64,000 nucleotides of DNA, taken from the IMG/VR virus record IMGVR_UViG_3300042549_009448, positions 116,031 to 180,030 of that record, one strand, 5' to 3'. A program made the position numbers and the translations under genes. The stretch comes from a virus. This document shows, in pieces, positions 15,226 through 22,312 of the stretch (its first letter is position 1; the number at the start of each line of letters is the position of its first letter). The notes under the pieces are model-generated. The model did no database searches, was not told the origin of the DNA, and saw nothing but the letters and a program-made list of their open reading frames with translations.

Positions 15226-16038
15226 TTAAATTGGAAGTTTTACCCTACTTAAAAGACTATTTGAGACGTGTGTGTAAATTTCTGTTGTTTTAGAGCTGGA
15301 ATGACCTGCTATTTTTTGGATAATTCTTAAATCAGTTCCTGATTCTAATAGGTTAGTGAAAGAGGAATGTCTTAGTGTATGTATGGATGACCCGTCATCA
15401 ATGTATTTTTTATAAATTTGCTGACAGCTTCGTATTGAATACAATGAAGAATTTTGCCCATTAAAAAGATAATCTGAAGGTTTATACTCTTTAAAATATT
15501 CTCTTAGCAAAGTTAAAACAGTTAATGACAGCGGAACTATCCTATCCTTTCGACCCTTTGCATTTTTAATGTGAATTATCATTCGTTTGGAATCAATGTC
15601 CTCGATTTTTAAGTTTACGATTTCAGACACCCTTAGGCCAACCGAGTAGGTTAGAGTTAGTATAGCTCTGTGCTTAATGTTTTGTATTTTAGCAAGTTTG
15701 CTCTTAATAAACTCACCATCAATTACCCTAGGCAGTTTCTTTTCGGCCTTGGGTCTTTTAAACGATACCTTATCGTATTTCTTATCAAGTCCGTACTTAT
15801 ACAGAAATCTAATAGCGTTAATAACCTGGTTTTGTTGAGAAACTGAAGTGAATTTATGATTATCCAGGTAAGATTGGAAATCTTTTGAATTTAGGTGTGC
15901 TGCTGATTTAGTCTGTGAGGTAATGAATCTACTTATATGGCTTAAATAGGTCTCCTTGGTTCGAGCTGAGTAGTTTAAGTAATTAAGTTTTTGTTCACAA
16001 ATTTTTAAAGTTGGTAATCCCTTTTTGTTCATTATCAA
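15226..16038 (-). CDS. Tyrosine recombinase of the integron-like array (Xer-like)
   Basis: 270 residues. N-terminal SAM-like core-binding domain (about 10-95), then the catalytic domain with Arg in SVGLRVSEI, beta-hairpin Lys in AKGRKDRIVPL, HxxR in HTLRHSS, His in AGHSSSKT and the nucleophile in IYTHV. It ends in the SRVKLPI tail typical of Bacteroidota Xer-type recombinases. It lacks the roughly 20-residue insertion that defines IntI integrases, so it is not a canonical integron integrase. It is transcribed away from a 20-cassette array that begins 31 bases beyond its start, the usual integrase/attI/array geometry. Confidence 0.9.
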   Translation of the reverse strand: MIMNKKGLPTLKICEQKLNYLNYSARTKETYLSHISRFITSQTKSAAHLNSKDFQSYLDNHKFTSVSQQNQVINAIRFLYKYGLDKKYDKVSFKRPKAEKKLPRVIDGEFIKSKLAKIQNIKHRAILTLTYSVGLRVSEIVNLKIEDIDSKRMIIHIKNAKGRKDRIVPLSLTVLTLLREYFKEYKPSDYLFNGQNSSLYSIRSCQQIYKKYIDDGSSIHTLRHSSFTNLLESGTDLRIIQKIAGHSSSKTTEIYTHVSNSLLSRVKLPI

Positions 16039-16097
16039 TGGTTTAAGAGTACTTGTTTATATATGATAGTTATGGCACATTAAAACGATGCCATAAC
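16039..16097. promoter_or_regulatory. Candidate attI-like primary recombination site
   Basis: Sequence between the recombinase start and the first attC-like stem. It contains the first core GTTATGGCA (16069) and a 9-bp hairpin GTTATGGCA/TGCCATAAC enclosing the loop CATTAAAACGA, which also caps three attC-like sites. The left side has no AAC half-site, so this is the array boundary. It could be attI or a minimal, decayed cassette. Confidence 0.45.
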
Positions 16098-16286
16098 ACC
16101 AAATAAGCGCAATTTTTAGTCCACCCAGCAAGGCTCGAACTTGCTTACTCTTATTAAACTCGCATAAGCTGTTCCAATTTTTATTGGTCTTATGAGGCGG
16201 TTTAATCGTCATTGTGTTTTACCACGTTAAACTACAGGTGAATATCAATTTAGTTAAACTGCGCTTATTTGGATAACGTTATATGA
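16089..16286. repeat. attC-like site 1 (large loop with tRNA-like insert)
   Basis: AAC at 16095 and GTT at 16278. The stem is CCAAATAAGCGC/GCGCTTATTTGG. The loop of about 155 bases contains a tRNA-like sequence. The cassette carrying this site has no protein gene. Confidence 0.75.
16121..16242 (-). tRNA. tRNA-like element inside attC-like site 1
   Basis: Minus strand: acceptor TCACCTG/TGGGTGG pairs fully with wobbles, D-arm GTTT...AAAC with GTGGTA in the loop, and T-arm GCAAG/CTTGC around TTCGAGC. A normal anticodon arm is not visible. Instead there is an extended hairpin (ATTAAAC/GTTTAAT enclosing CTCATAAG/CTTATGCGAG). At about 120 bases it is too long for a standard tRNA. It could be a tRNA mimic, a tRNA with an insertion, or a decayed gene. 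Confidence 0.5.
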
Positions 16287-16290
16287 AATG

Positions 16291-16665
16291 TTATTTTTGT
16301 TTTGGTATTAATTCATAATCAACTCCATCAATCATAATTTCCTTAACAAAATCTTTATCACTATATTTTTCCAAATGTGATGTGAAGAAACTAACTTTAT
16401 TACCAGATGTTAGACTTTCTAAATTAACATTTAGGTAATTATCAACTCTTATCCCATCAATTAAATACGGATCAATTGATAATACTTTGAATTTGGTTTC
16501 TCCACATTCTTTTCTAATACTCTTTCCTTTATACCAAACAATATCATCAACATTAAAGTCAATTTTGTGTTTTTCTAAAACACACTTAACAAATTCTTCA
16601 TCTGTTAAAACTTTCTTAGGTGTTAACTCATATTCAACACCATCAATAATAATTTTCTTTTCCAT
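16291..16665 (-). CDS. Cassette 2 protein with two IDGVxYEL motifs
   Basis: 124 residues. The motif IDGVEYELTP occurs at residues 6-15 and again near the end (IDGVDYELIP). The lectin-like protein at 3371-3742 begins with a related TLDGVDYNLTP. The central part is alpha/beta with a possible small barrel (FNVDDIVWYKGKS). Function unknown. The stop lies 11 bases after core GTT 16278, so the cassette is filled by this gene. Confidence 0.78.
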   Translation of the reverse strand: MEKKIIIDGVEYELTPKKVLTDEEFVKCVLEKHKIDFNVDDIVWYKGKSIRKECGETKFKVLSIDPYLIDGIRVDNYLNVNLESLTSGNKVSFFTSHLEKYSDKDFVKEIMIDGVDYELIPKQK

Positions 16666-16703
16666 AAATTTATTTTTTTAATCGGTAAAACAAAAATAAC
16701 ACA

Positions 16704-16762
16704 TTCATATAACAGATGATAAACAACATTAAAACGATTGTTTATCATCAGACGTTAGCACC
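16704..16762. repeat. attC-like site 2 (short, conserved loop)
   Basis: AAC 16711, GTT 16754. Stem GATGATAAACAA/TTGTTTATCATC capped by CATTAAAACGA, the 11-base loop also found at 22511, 23088 and 16079. Left box TTCATATAAC complements the core GTTATATGAA at 16278. Confidence 0.85.
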
Positions 16763-16783
16763 AATACTACGGAAGTGCTTTGA

Positions 16784-17200
16784 TTAAGCATTTAATGGTT
16801 CATCAAAGATTACATTCCAACTATCTAATGGTTGCCAACCACCCCCCATAGTCATTACTTCCAAATCTGATGATGGTACATGCTTAAACGTAATATATTC
16901 ATCCCCTTTATTGTTCACTATTCTTGGTGATAGTTGATAATCATCAGTCAATTTTGTTCTTAAAATACACATTTTACTAATTCCACCCTTTGATTTTGCA
17001 TAGTATTTAGCATAGTCTAAATCATTTGTGAAACTAATTGATGGTTGCTCTTCACCAGTTCTATTTGGTTTCATATATCCATCGTTCTGTATATTCATTG
17101 CTTGTCCTTTACCAGTTCCGTGATAAATATAACCATCATTTTTTACTTGTTCATTTAAGTATTCTTTGATGGTGGTTTTTATAAATTTTCTCAATTCCAT
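16784..17200 (-). CDS. Cassette 3: ADP-ribosyltransferase-like protein
   Basis: 138 residues. The N-terminus LRKFIKTTIKEYLNEQ is a basic amphipathic helix like those on phage virion-internal proteins. YIYHGTGKG, then SISFTNDLDYAKYYAKSKG and a later EYITFKHVPSSDLEVM, follow the order His-Gly, Tyr/Ser, Glu of the H-Y-E ADP-ribosyltransferase fold. Assignment rests on these short motifs only. If right, this would be a mobile, possibly virion-delivered host-modifying enzyme. Confidence 0.6.
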   Translation of the reverse strand: MELRKFIKTTIKEYLNEQVKNDGYIYHGTGKGQAMNIQNDGYMKPNRTGEEQPSISFTNDLDYAKYYAKSKGGISKMCILRTKLTDDYQLSPRIVNNKGDEYITFKHVPSSDLEVMTMGGGWQPLDSWNVIFDEPLNA

Positions 17201-17260
17201 TTGCCTTTTATTTTATATATAAATATTCAAATTTTAAAATTCTGCTAAATAAACCGTACT

Positions 17261-17358
17261 GGTGCTAACAGCGTATATAAGAAATGGCACATAAACATTT
17301 GTGCTAAAATTCAACATTCTACAAGTGCCACTTCTCATATACGCAAACCGTTAGCAGT
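17261..17358. repeat. attC-like site 3
   Basis: AAC 17267, GTT 17350. Stem GCGTATATAAGAA/CTTCTCATATACGC with an inner TGGCAC/GTGCCA stem. Left box GGTGCTAAC is the exact complement of GTTAGCACC at 16754. One base separates AAC from the stem; five separate the stem from GTT. Confidence 0.88.
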
Positions 17359-17369
17359 AATAAAAATTA

Positions 17370-17570
17370 CTACTCTTCGTATTTAAGAAAATCTTCCGTT
17401 CCATCTAAGTATTTTGAATAACACTCTTTTAAGTCTTTTTTACTGTAATGTGATAAATCTGATGGTGCGAATCCAATTTCTACTTTTTCATAAATTGATG
17501 TCCAAGTATCGTGTGTTAACTTTTCAAAATACTTATTTTCCCACTCTTTGTAATTTAATTTGTTTTCCAT
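17370..17570 (-). CDS. Cassette 4 hypothetical protein
   Basis: 66 residues, charged and helical (NYKEWENKYFEKLTHD, SKKDLKECYSKYLDG). No family recognised. It fills the cassette between cores 17350 and 17679. Confidence 0.7.
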   Translation of the reverse strand: MENKLNYKEWENKYFEKLTHDTWTSIYEKVEIGFAPSDLSHYSKKDLKECYSKYLDGTEDFLKYEE

Positions 17571-17587
17571 ATCCGTAATTTTTACAT

Positions 17588-17687
17588 ACTGCTAACAGCG
17601 TATATACAAGATACACCTACAAGCATTTGTTTATAATTTAAAATTTTCGTTAAGGCGTACCTCGTATATACGCAAAACGTTACCAAC
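17588..17687. repeat. attC-like site 4
   Basis: AAC 17594, GTT 17679. Stem GCGTATATAC/GTATATACGC. Left box ACTGCTAAC complements GTTAGCAGT at 17350. Confidence 0.85.
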
Positions 17688-17696
17688 AATACTACG

Positions 17697-17948
17697 TTAG
17701 TACTTATATAAACGTTTTTTGTAATCTTCAAATGCTGACCAAATTGTGTCGCCAATACCATACAAGCAAGGTGATACATGTTCTTCTAACCAGTCATTAA
17801 TGATATAATAAACTTCTTCATCACCTTGTACAGAATCAACAAATCCCGCATCATTATCAGCGTTGAAGATTACAATTTTTCCACCATAACGCATTTTCAC
17901 TATGGTCAAAGGATATATATCCTCAATGTTTTCGATTTTCTTTTCCAT
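17697..17948 (-). CDS. Cassette 5 hypothetical protein
   Basis: 83 residues. EDIYPLTIVKMRYGGKIVIFN suggests a small beta structure, followed by an acidic stretch and a helical Arg/Lys end. No family recognised. Confidence 0.7.
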   Translation of the reverse strand: MEKKIENIEDIYPLTIVKMRYGGKIVIFNADNDAGFVDSVQGDEEVYYIINDWLEEHVSPCLYGIGDTIWSAFEDYKKRLYKY

Positions 17949-17980
17949 TTTATTTAAGTTTTATATTAATAATCCGTACT

Positions 17981-18078
17981 GTTGGTAACAAGGTGTATAA
18001 GAAAGTTTGCTATCAATAGTTGTGGTAATTTGAAAGTTCATCTAAGCAAACCTTCTCATACACCCAACCGTTATGTGT
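17981..18078. repeat. attC-like site 5
   Basis: AAC 17987, GTT 18070. Stem GGTGTATAAGAAAG/CTTCTCATACACC with an inner GTTTGC/GCAAAC pair. Left box GTTGGTAAC is the exact complement of GTTACCAAC at 17679. Confidence 0.85.
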
Positions 18079-18083
18079 AATGG

Positions 18084-18332
18084 TTAAAGAGACACGCTCC
18101 TTAAATCAAACTTCTTTATAATTTTCACTCCATTATCATCAATTTCATAATCTACAATTGTTCCAGATACTTTCATCTGTTCAAAGTCATTTATGTTTAT
18201 CGCATCTTTATTGATGATAATTTCGTTAGTGTCTACTTCATTAAATCTAATTGTATAACCACTACACATAACATCAGATATACCCAATTTGGGGTTCTCT
18301 GCGTTATTCAAGTTTTGTTCTTCTTTTTTCAT
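18084..18332 (-). CDS. Cassette 6 protein whose start lies in the attC-like hairpin
   Basis: 82 residues. Residues 1-21 (MKKEEQNLNNAENPKLGISD and V) are encoded by the loop and left arm of attC-like site 6. The GTT codon for Val21 is the recombination core, and the frame continues into the cassette body (MCSGYTIRF). The body contains FEQMKVSGTIVDYEIDDNG. No family. The shared ISDV junction also occurs in the proteins at 18743-19054 and 19903-20241. Confidence 0.72.
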   Translation of the reverse strand: MKKEEQNLNNAENPKLGISDVMCSGYTIRFNEVDTNEIIINKDAININDFEQMKVSGTIVDYEIDDNGVKIIKKFDLRSVSL

Positions 18333-18397
18333 TTTATCTTAATTTAAAGTTTCTAGTATTTAATCCCAAACTAGGTATATCTGCAACCGTTATAGGG
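18263..18397. repeat. attC-like site 6 (encodes an N-terminus)
   Basis: AAC 18270 lies inside the gene; GTT at 18389. Stem ATCAGATATACC/GGTATATCTG with an inner CCCAA pairing and a loop containing an ATG. Left box TACACATAAC complements GTTATGTGTA at 18070. Confidence 0.82.
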
Positions 18398-18401
18398 CAT
18401 T

Positions 18402-18581
18402 TTACACCCCACCATCACGTTGACCTGTTACTACTATTGAAGTGTATGCAGGTTCACGAGCATCACCAGCGTAATGTGATACGTTAATTGTTGTCCTGTT
18501 GATGTCAAGGTTGTATTTTTCAGCAACCATTTTCTTGATGTCATCTTCTGTAAGTTCGATTTTAATGTACTCTTTTGCCAT
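18402..18581 (-). CDS. Cassette 7 hypothetical protein
   Basis: 59 residues from MAKEYIKIELTEDDIKKMVA. A longer frame to 18671 would run through the attC-like stem and gives an unlikely N-terminus, so it is rejected. Alpha/beta, ending in a Gly-Gly-Val tail. No family. Confidence 0.7.
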   Translation of the reverse strand: MAKEYIKIELTEDDIKKMVAEKYNLDINRTTINVSHYAGDAREPAYTSIVVTGQRDGGV

Positions 18582-18600
18582 TTTGATTTGAATTAAAAAC

Positions 18601-18736
18601 GCCCTATAACATACGCTATACAAAAGCAGGGGCTTTACTGCTAATTGAAGCGGTGTGCATCTATTTATCATTTGTGCAAGGCTGAAAGGGAGTGCATCTT
18701 AACCCCTGCCTTCGTATAGCGTCAGCCGTTAGAAGT
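18601..18736. repeat. attC-like site 7
   Basis: AAC 18608, GTT 18728. Stem TACGCTATA/TATAGCGT with an inner GCAGGGG/CCCCTGC stem. Left box GCCCTATAAC complements GTTATAGGGC at 18389. Confidence 0.87.
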
Positions 18737-18742
18737 AATAAA

Positions 18743-19054
18743 TTAAACATTACCCAAAAACCACCTCTTAGAAAGTTCCCTACATATAATATCATACGAC
18801 TCAAACATCATAGTAGATTTACTTTCACCTAATCCACTAAAGTATATTTCGTATATTTCGTCTTGTATAGTCCTATCAAATAATCTTTTACCTGTTTTTT
18901 GGTAATGTAAATTATCTTCAATAGATTTTCTTATATCATCAATTGAAAGTTGTTCCATAAAATAATGTATGTTTAATTTACTACTTCTAACATCAGATAT
19001 ATTCAAGTTTTCTTCTGACTCATTAAATCTCCTTATGTGTGTTAAATCTTTCAT
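18743..19054 (-). CDS. Cassette 8 protein with capsid-targeting-like leader encoded by attC
   Basis: 103 residues. The first 22 (MKDLTHIRRFNESEENLNIS plus DV) are nearly identical to the protein at 19903-20241. They resemble a T4-type capsid-targeting leader with a possible cut after FNE. They are encoded entirely within attC-like site 8, and the Val codon is the GTT core. The body (RSSKLNIHYFMEQLSIDDIR) is unrelated to that of the sister gene. Function unknown. Confidence 0.75.
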   Translation of the reverse strand: MKDLTHIRRFNESEENLNISDVRSSKLNIHYFMEQLSIDDIRKSIEDNLHYQKTGKRLFDRTIQDEIYEIYFSGLGESKSTMMFESYDIICRELSKRWFLGNV

Positions 19055-19121
19055 CTTCTTATGTTATTTTAGTGTATATATTAAAAAGAAAACCTAAATA
19101 TATCTGAGTATCGTTAGGCGT
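18982..19121. repeat. attC-like site 8 (encodes start and leader)
   Basis: AAC 18989, GTT 19113. Stem ATCAGATATATT/AAATATATCTGA. The loop of about 90 bases contains the ATG and leader of the gene at 18743-19054. Left box ACTTCTAAC complements GTTAGAAGT at 18728. Confidence 0.83.
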
Positions 19122-19129
19122 AATAAATT

Positions 19130-19279
19130 TTACTGCCATTCGTCAAAGTTTTTATAATAGTTCTCCGCATCTTTCTTTGTCCATTTTATTTTGGTTGCTG
19201 CATCAATGTCCTTTTTAATTTGTCTGTCATCTGCTATCATAAACAGTATAACTATTCCAAAAAATATTAGTAGTCCCAT
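19130..19279 (-). CDS. Cassette 9 small membrane protein
   Basis: 49 residues. It starts MGLLIFFGIVILFMIADD (one membrane segment), then a charged helix ending KNFDEWQ. It fills the cassette between cores 19113 and 19422. It is short but has a clean start, a stop and normal composition. Confidence 0.65.
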   Translation of the reverse strand: MGLLIFFGIVILFMIADDRQIKKDIDAATKIKWTKKDAENYYKNFDEWQ

Positions 19280-19295
19280 AATCGTAAAATTTACA

Positions 19296-19430
19296 TACGC
19301 CTAACATTGCATAACCAAAAGCGGGGCGTATATCCGTCATTCAGCTATTGTACTACCAATTTACTTTGTGCCGTTGGTTAGGGTGGTTGCACTTAATCCC
19401 CGCCTTCGGTTATACCTGTCCGTTATAACC
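19296..19430. repeat. attC-like site 9
   Basis: AAC 19303, GTT 19422. Stem ATAACC/GGTTAT plus GCGGGG/CCCCGC. Left box ACGCCTAAC complements GTTAGGCGT at 19113. Confidence 0.85.
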
Positions 19431-19434
19431 AATG

Positions 19435-19719
19435 CTACGAGAACCCAAGTCCTGACAACAATTGCTCTTCAAAACTTTGTGGCTTGTAAGTTAATTTATC
19501 AATGTATTCAATAGCTAACTGTTTATGTTTTTCAACATATTCCTCAATTTGGAAAGTTTCTATTTCATCTTTTTGGTAGTAATTGTTGCCACCCATACAA
19601 TTAGTTATAATTGTGTGCCACCTTTTACCATTTAGTCTTTTTTCGACTTTGGTGTTTAACTCAACTGATGTGTTGAATTTGTAATATTTGTAATCAAATT
19701 CTCTGTTTAATTTTGACAT
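19435..19719 (-). CDS. Cassette 10 hypothetical protein
   Basis: 94 residues, basic N-terminal half (NREFDYKYYKFNTSVELNT, GKRWHTIITN) and helical C-terminal half. No family recognised. Confidence 0.7.
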   Translation of the reverse strand: MSKLNREFDYKYYKFNTSVELNTKVEKRLNGKRWHTIITNCMGGNNYYQKDEIETFQIEEYVEKHKQLAIEYIDKLTYKPQSFEEQLLSGLGFS

Positions 19720-19757
19720 TGTGTTTATTTTTTAAGTTTATAATTCGTAAAAAGCAC

Positions 19758-19894
19758 TGGTTATAACACACGTTTGGCAAAAAAGCGGTTTTAGTGCTAA
19801 ATTGAACATTCGTGCTTCCTATTGGCTTTTTTACTAAACTGAAAGTATGTGCTTTCAATTCCGCTTCTTCGCCAAGCGTGGAAACGTTAGTAGT
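19758..19894. repeat. attC-like site 10
   Basis: AAC 19765, GTT 19886. Stem CACGTTTGGC/GCCAAGCGTG with an inner AAGCGG/CCGCTT pair. Left box TGGTTATAAC complements GTTATAACCA at 19422. Confidence 0.87.
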
Positions 19895-19902
19895 AATAAA
19901 AA

Positions 19903-20241
19903 TCAACTACCCAACTCTGGTAGATGAATACATTTTACTATGTTATATTTTCCAATTTTAGTGTAGTCTTCTAATACATAAGTTTGACACATCAAATGTT
20001 CTAATGTGTTGTTATAGATTATATTCAACATATTTTCAACTTGTTTCTGTGTATTAAGTCCATCATTTATCATTTTATCAATCTGTGGATATAATGAATA
20101 ATCTATAACAGTAAAATGTATTTCATCACCACTTTCATGATGAACCACAAGTAAATGCTGATTTTTACTACTACTAACATCAGATATATTCAAGTTTTCT
20201 TCTGACTCGTTAAATCTTTTTATGTGTTTTAAATCTTTCAT
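19903..20241 (-). CDS. Cassette 11 protein with capsid-targeting-like leader encoded by attC
   Basis: 112 residues. N-terminal MKDLKHIKRFNESEENLNIS plus DV is encoded inside attC-like site 11. The body (SSSKNQHLLVVHHESGDEIH) is unrelated to the cassette 8 body despite the near-identical leader. The Val22 codon is the GTT core. Function unknown. Confidence 0.75.
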   Translation of the reverse strand: MKDLKHIKRFNESEENLNISDVSSSKNQHLLVVHHESGDEIHFTVIDYSLYPQIDKMINDGLNTQKQVENMLNIIYNNTLEHLMCQTYVLEDYTKIGKYNIVKCIHLPELGS

Positions 20242-20308
20242 CTTCGTTTACTATTTTTAAGTATATATTAAAAAGAAAACCAGAAATATATCTGTGTCCG
20301 TTATAAAC
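20169..20308. repeat. attC-like site 11 (encodes start and leader)
   Basis: AAC 20176, GTT 20300. Stem ATCAGATATATT/AAATATATCTG, the same as site 8. Left box TACTACTAAC complements GTTAGTAGTA at 19886. Confidence 0.83.
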
Positions 20309-20319
20309 AATAAAAAACC

Positions 20320-20718
20320 TTAAAGTGGTGGTTCTAAATTGTCTTTTATCTTATCATAAGATTCTTTAATCGCTTCGGATAATACTTGTTCGATAGGTTT
20401 TTTACTATTTATAACAACGGATATATGAAATAAAAAATTAATAGATTCTACAAACTTTATAATTTCTTCCTCTGTTTTACATTCTCGTTGAACAACACAA
20501 AATTCACCCCTAACTACTTTACAAGTTTGGGTTTCTATGTTGTAATAAAATATTGGCAATTTACAAGGGTTTCCGCATATCTCAGTATCTTCTTCACCTA
20601 AAACCCAAACGTGTTTCCCAGTGAATACATCAAGTATCTCACTAAAACCTAATTCTGTTAAATTTTGTGTTGTTATCATCGTTCTAATTATTAATTTTTT
20701 ACATTCATATATCCGCAA
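20320..20718 (-). CDS. Cassette 12 protein largely within an attC-like loop
   Basis: Up to 132 residues; an internal start at MITTQNLTELGFSEILDVF (14 residues in) is more likely. The N-terminal part is distantly like the ELGFDEPC family at 3739-5173. About two thirds of the gene lies in the 260-base loop of attC-like site 12, and the C-terminal end lies in the cassette body. Function unknown. Confidence 0.7.
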   Translation of the reverse strand: MRIYECKKLIIRTMITTQNLTELGFSEILDVFTGKHVWVLGEEDTEICGNPCKLPIFYYNIETQTCKVVRGEFCVVQRECKTEEEIIKFVESINFLFHISVVINSKKPIEQVLSEAIKESYDKIKDNLEPPL

Positions 20719-20729
20719 ACGTTATGCCT
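20406..20729. repeat. attC-like site 12 (gene-sized loop)
   Basis: AAC 20413, GTT 20721. Stem CGGATATATGAA/TTCATATATCCG, with AAAAAA/TTTTTT extending it further in. Left box TTTATAAC complements GTTATAAA at 20300. The unusually long loop carries coding sequence. Confidence 0.75.
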
Positions 20730-20970
20730 CATTCTGTGGGAACTCGACACCGAACTTTAATTCGACAATATGTTTCATACAATTTTGCTTAATTATTTGT
20801 TGCTGATGAACATACTCTTTAAATTGTTCACATATTGCTTCTAATTGAGCAACCGAATGATTCCCTTTACCTTCAAAAAAAGGTTGTTGGACTATAATTC
20901 CTTTGTAGTGAATTGGTGTGTACATCTCGTCTGACATATACACTAAATGTTCTGTTTTTAATTCTGACAT
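20722..20970 (-). CDS. Cassette 13 hypothetical protein
   Basis: 82 residues. LVYMSDEMYTPIHYKGIIV suggests beta strands, followed by a helix rich in Gln and Cys (FKEYVHQQQIIKQNCMKH). The stop overlaps the GTT core. No family. Confidence 0.7.
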   Translation of the reverse strand: MSELKTEHLVYMSDEMYTPIHYKGIIVQQPFFEGKGNHSVAQLEAICEQFKEYVHQQQIIKQNCMKHIVELKFGVEFPQNEA

Positions 20971-21015
20971 AATTTTATTTTTTGTTTGTTAATAATTGAT
21001 TTGTGAAAAAGAACG

Positions 21016-21152
21016 AAGGCATAACAGCACATAAGCAAAAGCAAAGGTTCTGTGGTAAATTGATATTCTCGTTTTCATATTATATTCTGTTTTAAAATTA
21101 AAGTTTTCGTTTCTAAATCTTTGCCTTCGCTTATCTGCGATACGTTATAAAC
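21016..21152. repeat. attC-like site 13
   Basis: AAC 21023, GTT 21144. Stem ATAAGCAAAAGCAAAG/CTTTGCCTTCGCTTAT. Left box GAAGGCATAAC complements GTTATGCCTC at 20721. Confidence 0.85.
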
Positions 21153-21157
21153 AATAA

Positions 21158-21367
21158 TTAATTCGGTGTTTCAAACATATCTTCTGGAAAACCGCAACCA
21201 GATAAGTCGTGATTTTTTGGAAAATATAATTTCTTTCCTTCATTATTGTAAGTTTGTAATCCACTTTCTGGTGTATCTGTAAAAATAAAACTATCGTCTA
21301 TTTTCCAAAATGAACCACCTTCGTGTGTTGCGGTTATTACTGTTCCTTGTTTAAGTTTTTTTTCCAT
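21158..21367 (-). CDS. Cassette 14 hypothetical protein
   Basis: 69 residues with a likely small beta-barrel (LKQGTVITATHEGGSFWKI). No family recognised. Confidence 0.68.
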   Translation of the reverse strand: MEKKLKQGTVITATHEGGSFWKIDDSFIFTDTPESGLQTYNNEGKKLYFPKNHDLSGCGFPEDMFETPN

Positions 21368-21376
21368 ATTAATTAC

Positions 21377-21474
21377 TGTTTATAACAAAGTATATGTGAA
21401 ATACCTCATAAAGTTTCTACTAAATTATTAATTTCTGTGGTAAGGTACTTCACATATACCTAACTGTTATAAAA
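21377..21474. repeat. attC-like site 14
   Basis: AAC 21384, GTT 21466. Stem GTATATGTGAA/TTCACATATAC with an inner TACCT/AGGTA pair. Left box TGTTTATAAC complements GTTATAAACA at 21144. Confidence 0.86.
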
Positions 21475-21676
21475 CATTTGTATAATCTGTCAAAAATTTA
21501 TCCATAGATATAGCATAAGTTTTAAAAACCAATCCATTTTGATTTTTGAATACAGACAACATTCCTGTTGAACTTCTTTTGTTACCCACAAATTCAATAA
21601 CATCCCCTTGTTTCAGTAAATTATCTTTACCGTAATACTTATCAATTTTCATGATAAATTTTTGTCCTTTTTTCAT
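21467..21676 (-). CDS. Cassette 15 hypothetical beta-barrel protein
   Basis: 69 residues: MKKGQKFIMKIDKYYGKDN then GDVIEFVGNKRS, an SH3/KOW-like pattern. The stop overlaps the GTT core. No family. Confidence 0.68.
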   Translation of the reverse strand: MKKGQKFIMKIDKYYGKDNLLKQGDVIEFVGNKRSSTGMLSVFKNQNGLVFKTYAISMDKFLTDYTNVL

Positions 21677-21684
21677 ATCTAACC

Positions 21685-21781
21685 GTTTTATAACAACAAA
21701 TATACCACATTTTTATCAAAAAAAAAAATTAATTTGAAACTTTCTACAAAAAAACGTTGTATATTTGCAGTCGTTATCGGC
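21685..21781. repeat. attC-like site 15
   Basis: AAC 21692, GTT 21773. Stem ACAAATATAC/GTATATTTG. Left box GTTTTATAAC complements GTTATAAAAC at 21466. Confidence 0.82.
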
Positions 21782-21785
21782 AACC

Positions 21786-22175
21786 CTAAGCAGATACCGT
21801 TTCGTGAATGTTACCGACAACAACCAATCTTTCACAATCTATGTATTGAGTTAATCCCGTTTGTAACTTGCAAACAAACCTTGCTTTTTCATCATTGAAA
21901 ATTACTTCAAATGGATAGTTCCAAGCATCGTGCTGAACTAAATCACCCTCATAAATTTCCTTGCCATTCTTATCTTTCAATCCAGTAAATTGCATAAGGT
22001 CAATACAATTTTCATCAGCATTCATCCATCCAATAGTTACAAAATCACCACTATCAACCCAAATGCTATTGCAAGTGTAATTGGGGTCTGCGAGGTCAGT
22101 ATTGCCAACTTGCACTTTGTAATTCATTAGGCTGTATGTTTTATCCCAAGCCCTAAATTTAATTTGTCTGTTCAT
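21786..22175 (-). CDS. Cassette 16: YopX-family protein
   Basis: 129 residues. IKFRAWDK at the N-terminus, LMQFTGLKDKNGKEIYEGDLV in the middle and WNYPFEVIFNDEKARF form the YopX (DUF1897-like) pattern of phage accessory proteins. Biochemical role is unknown for the family. It is the only cassette protein assigned confidently to a family. Confidence 0.85.
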   Translation of the reverse strand: MNRQIKFRAWDKTYSLMNYKVQVGNTDLADPNYTCNSIWVDSGDFVTIGWMNADENCIDLMQFTGLKDKNGKEIYEGDLVQHDAWNYPFEVIFNDEKARFVCKLQTGLTQYIDCERLVVVGNIHETVSA

Positions 22176-22214
22176 TTTGTGTCTGTTTTTAATTTAATAA
22201 TTCATTGAAAGGGC

Positions 22215-22299
22215 ATCCGATAACAGCGTATAAAAGAAAGCTACCCAACGCTAAAGGCTCTGCTTCGTAGCTTTCTTTTATACGCAAAACGTTATAAAT
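22215..22299. repeat. attC-like site 16
   Basis: AAC 22222, GTT 22291. Stem GCGTATAAAAGAAAGCTAC/GTAGCTTTCTTTTATACGC is perfectly paired over 19 bp. Left box CCGATAAC complements GTTATCGG at 21773. Confidence 0.9.
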
Positions 22300-22312
22300 A
22301 ATAAAACTAAAA

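Noticed and set aside
15226-16038. Canonical IntI integron integrase
   Set aside because: Too short (270 residues) and the IntI-specific insertion between the beta-hairpin and HxxR motifs is absent.
18402-18671. 89-residue version of the cassette 7 protein
   Set aside because: The extension lies in the attC-like stem and loop and has no leader motif, unlike cassettes 8 and 11; the start at 18581 is followed by a typical protein.
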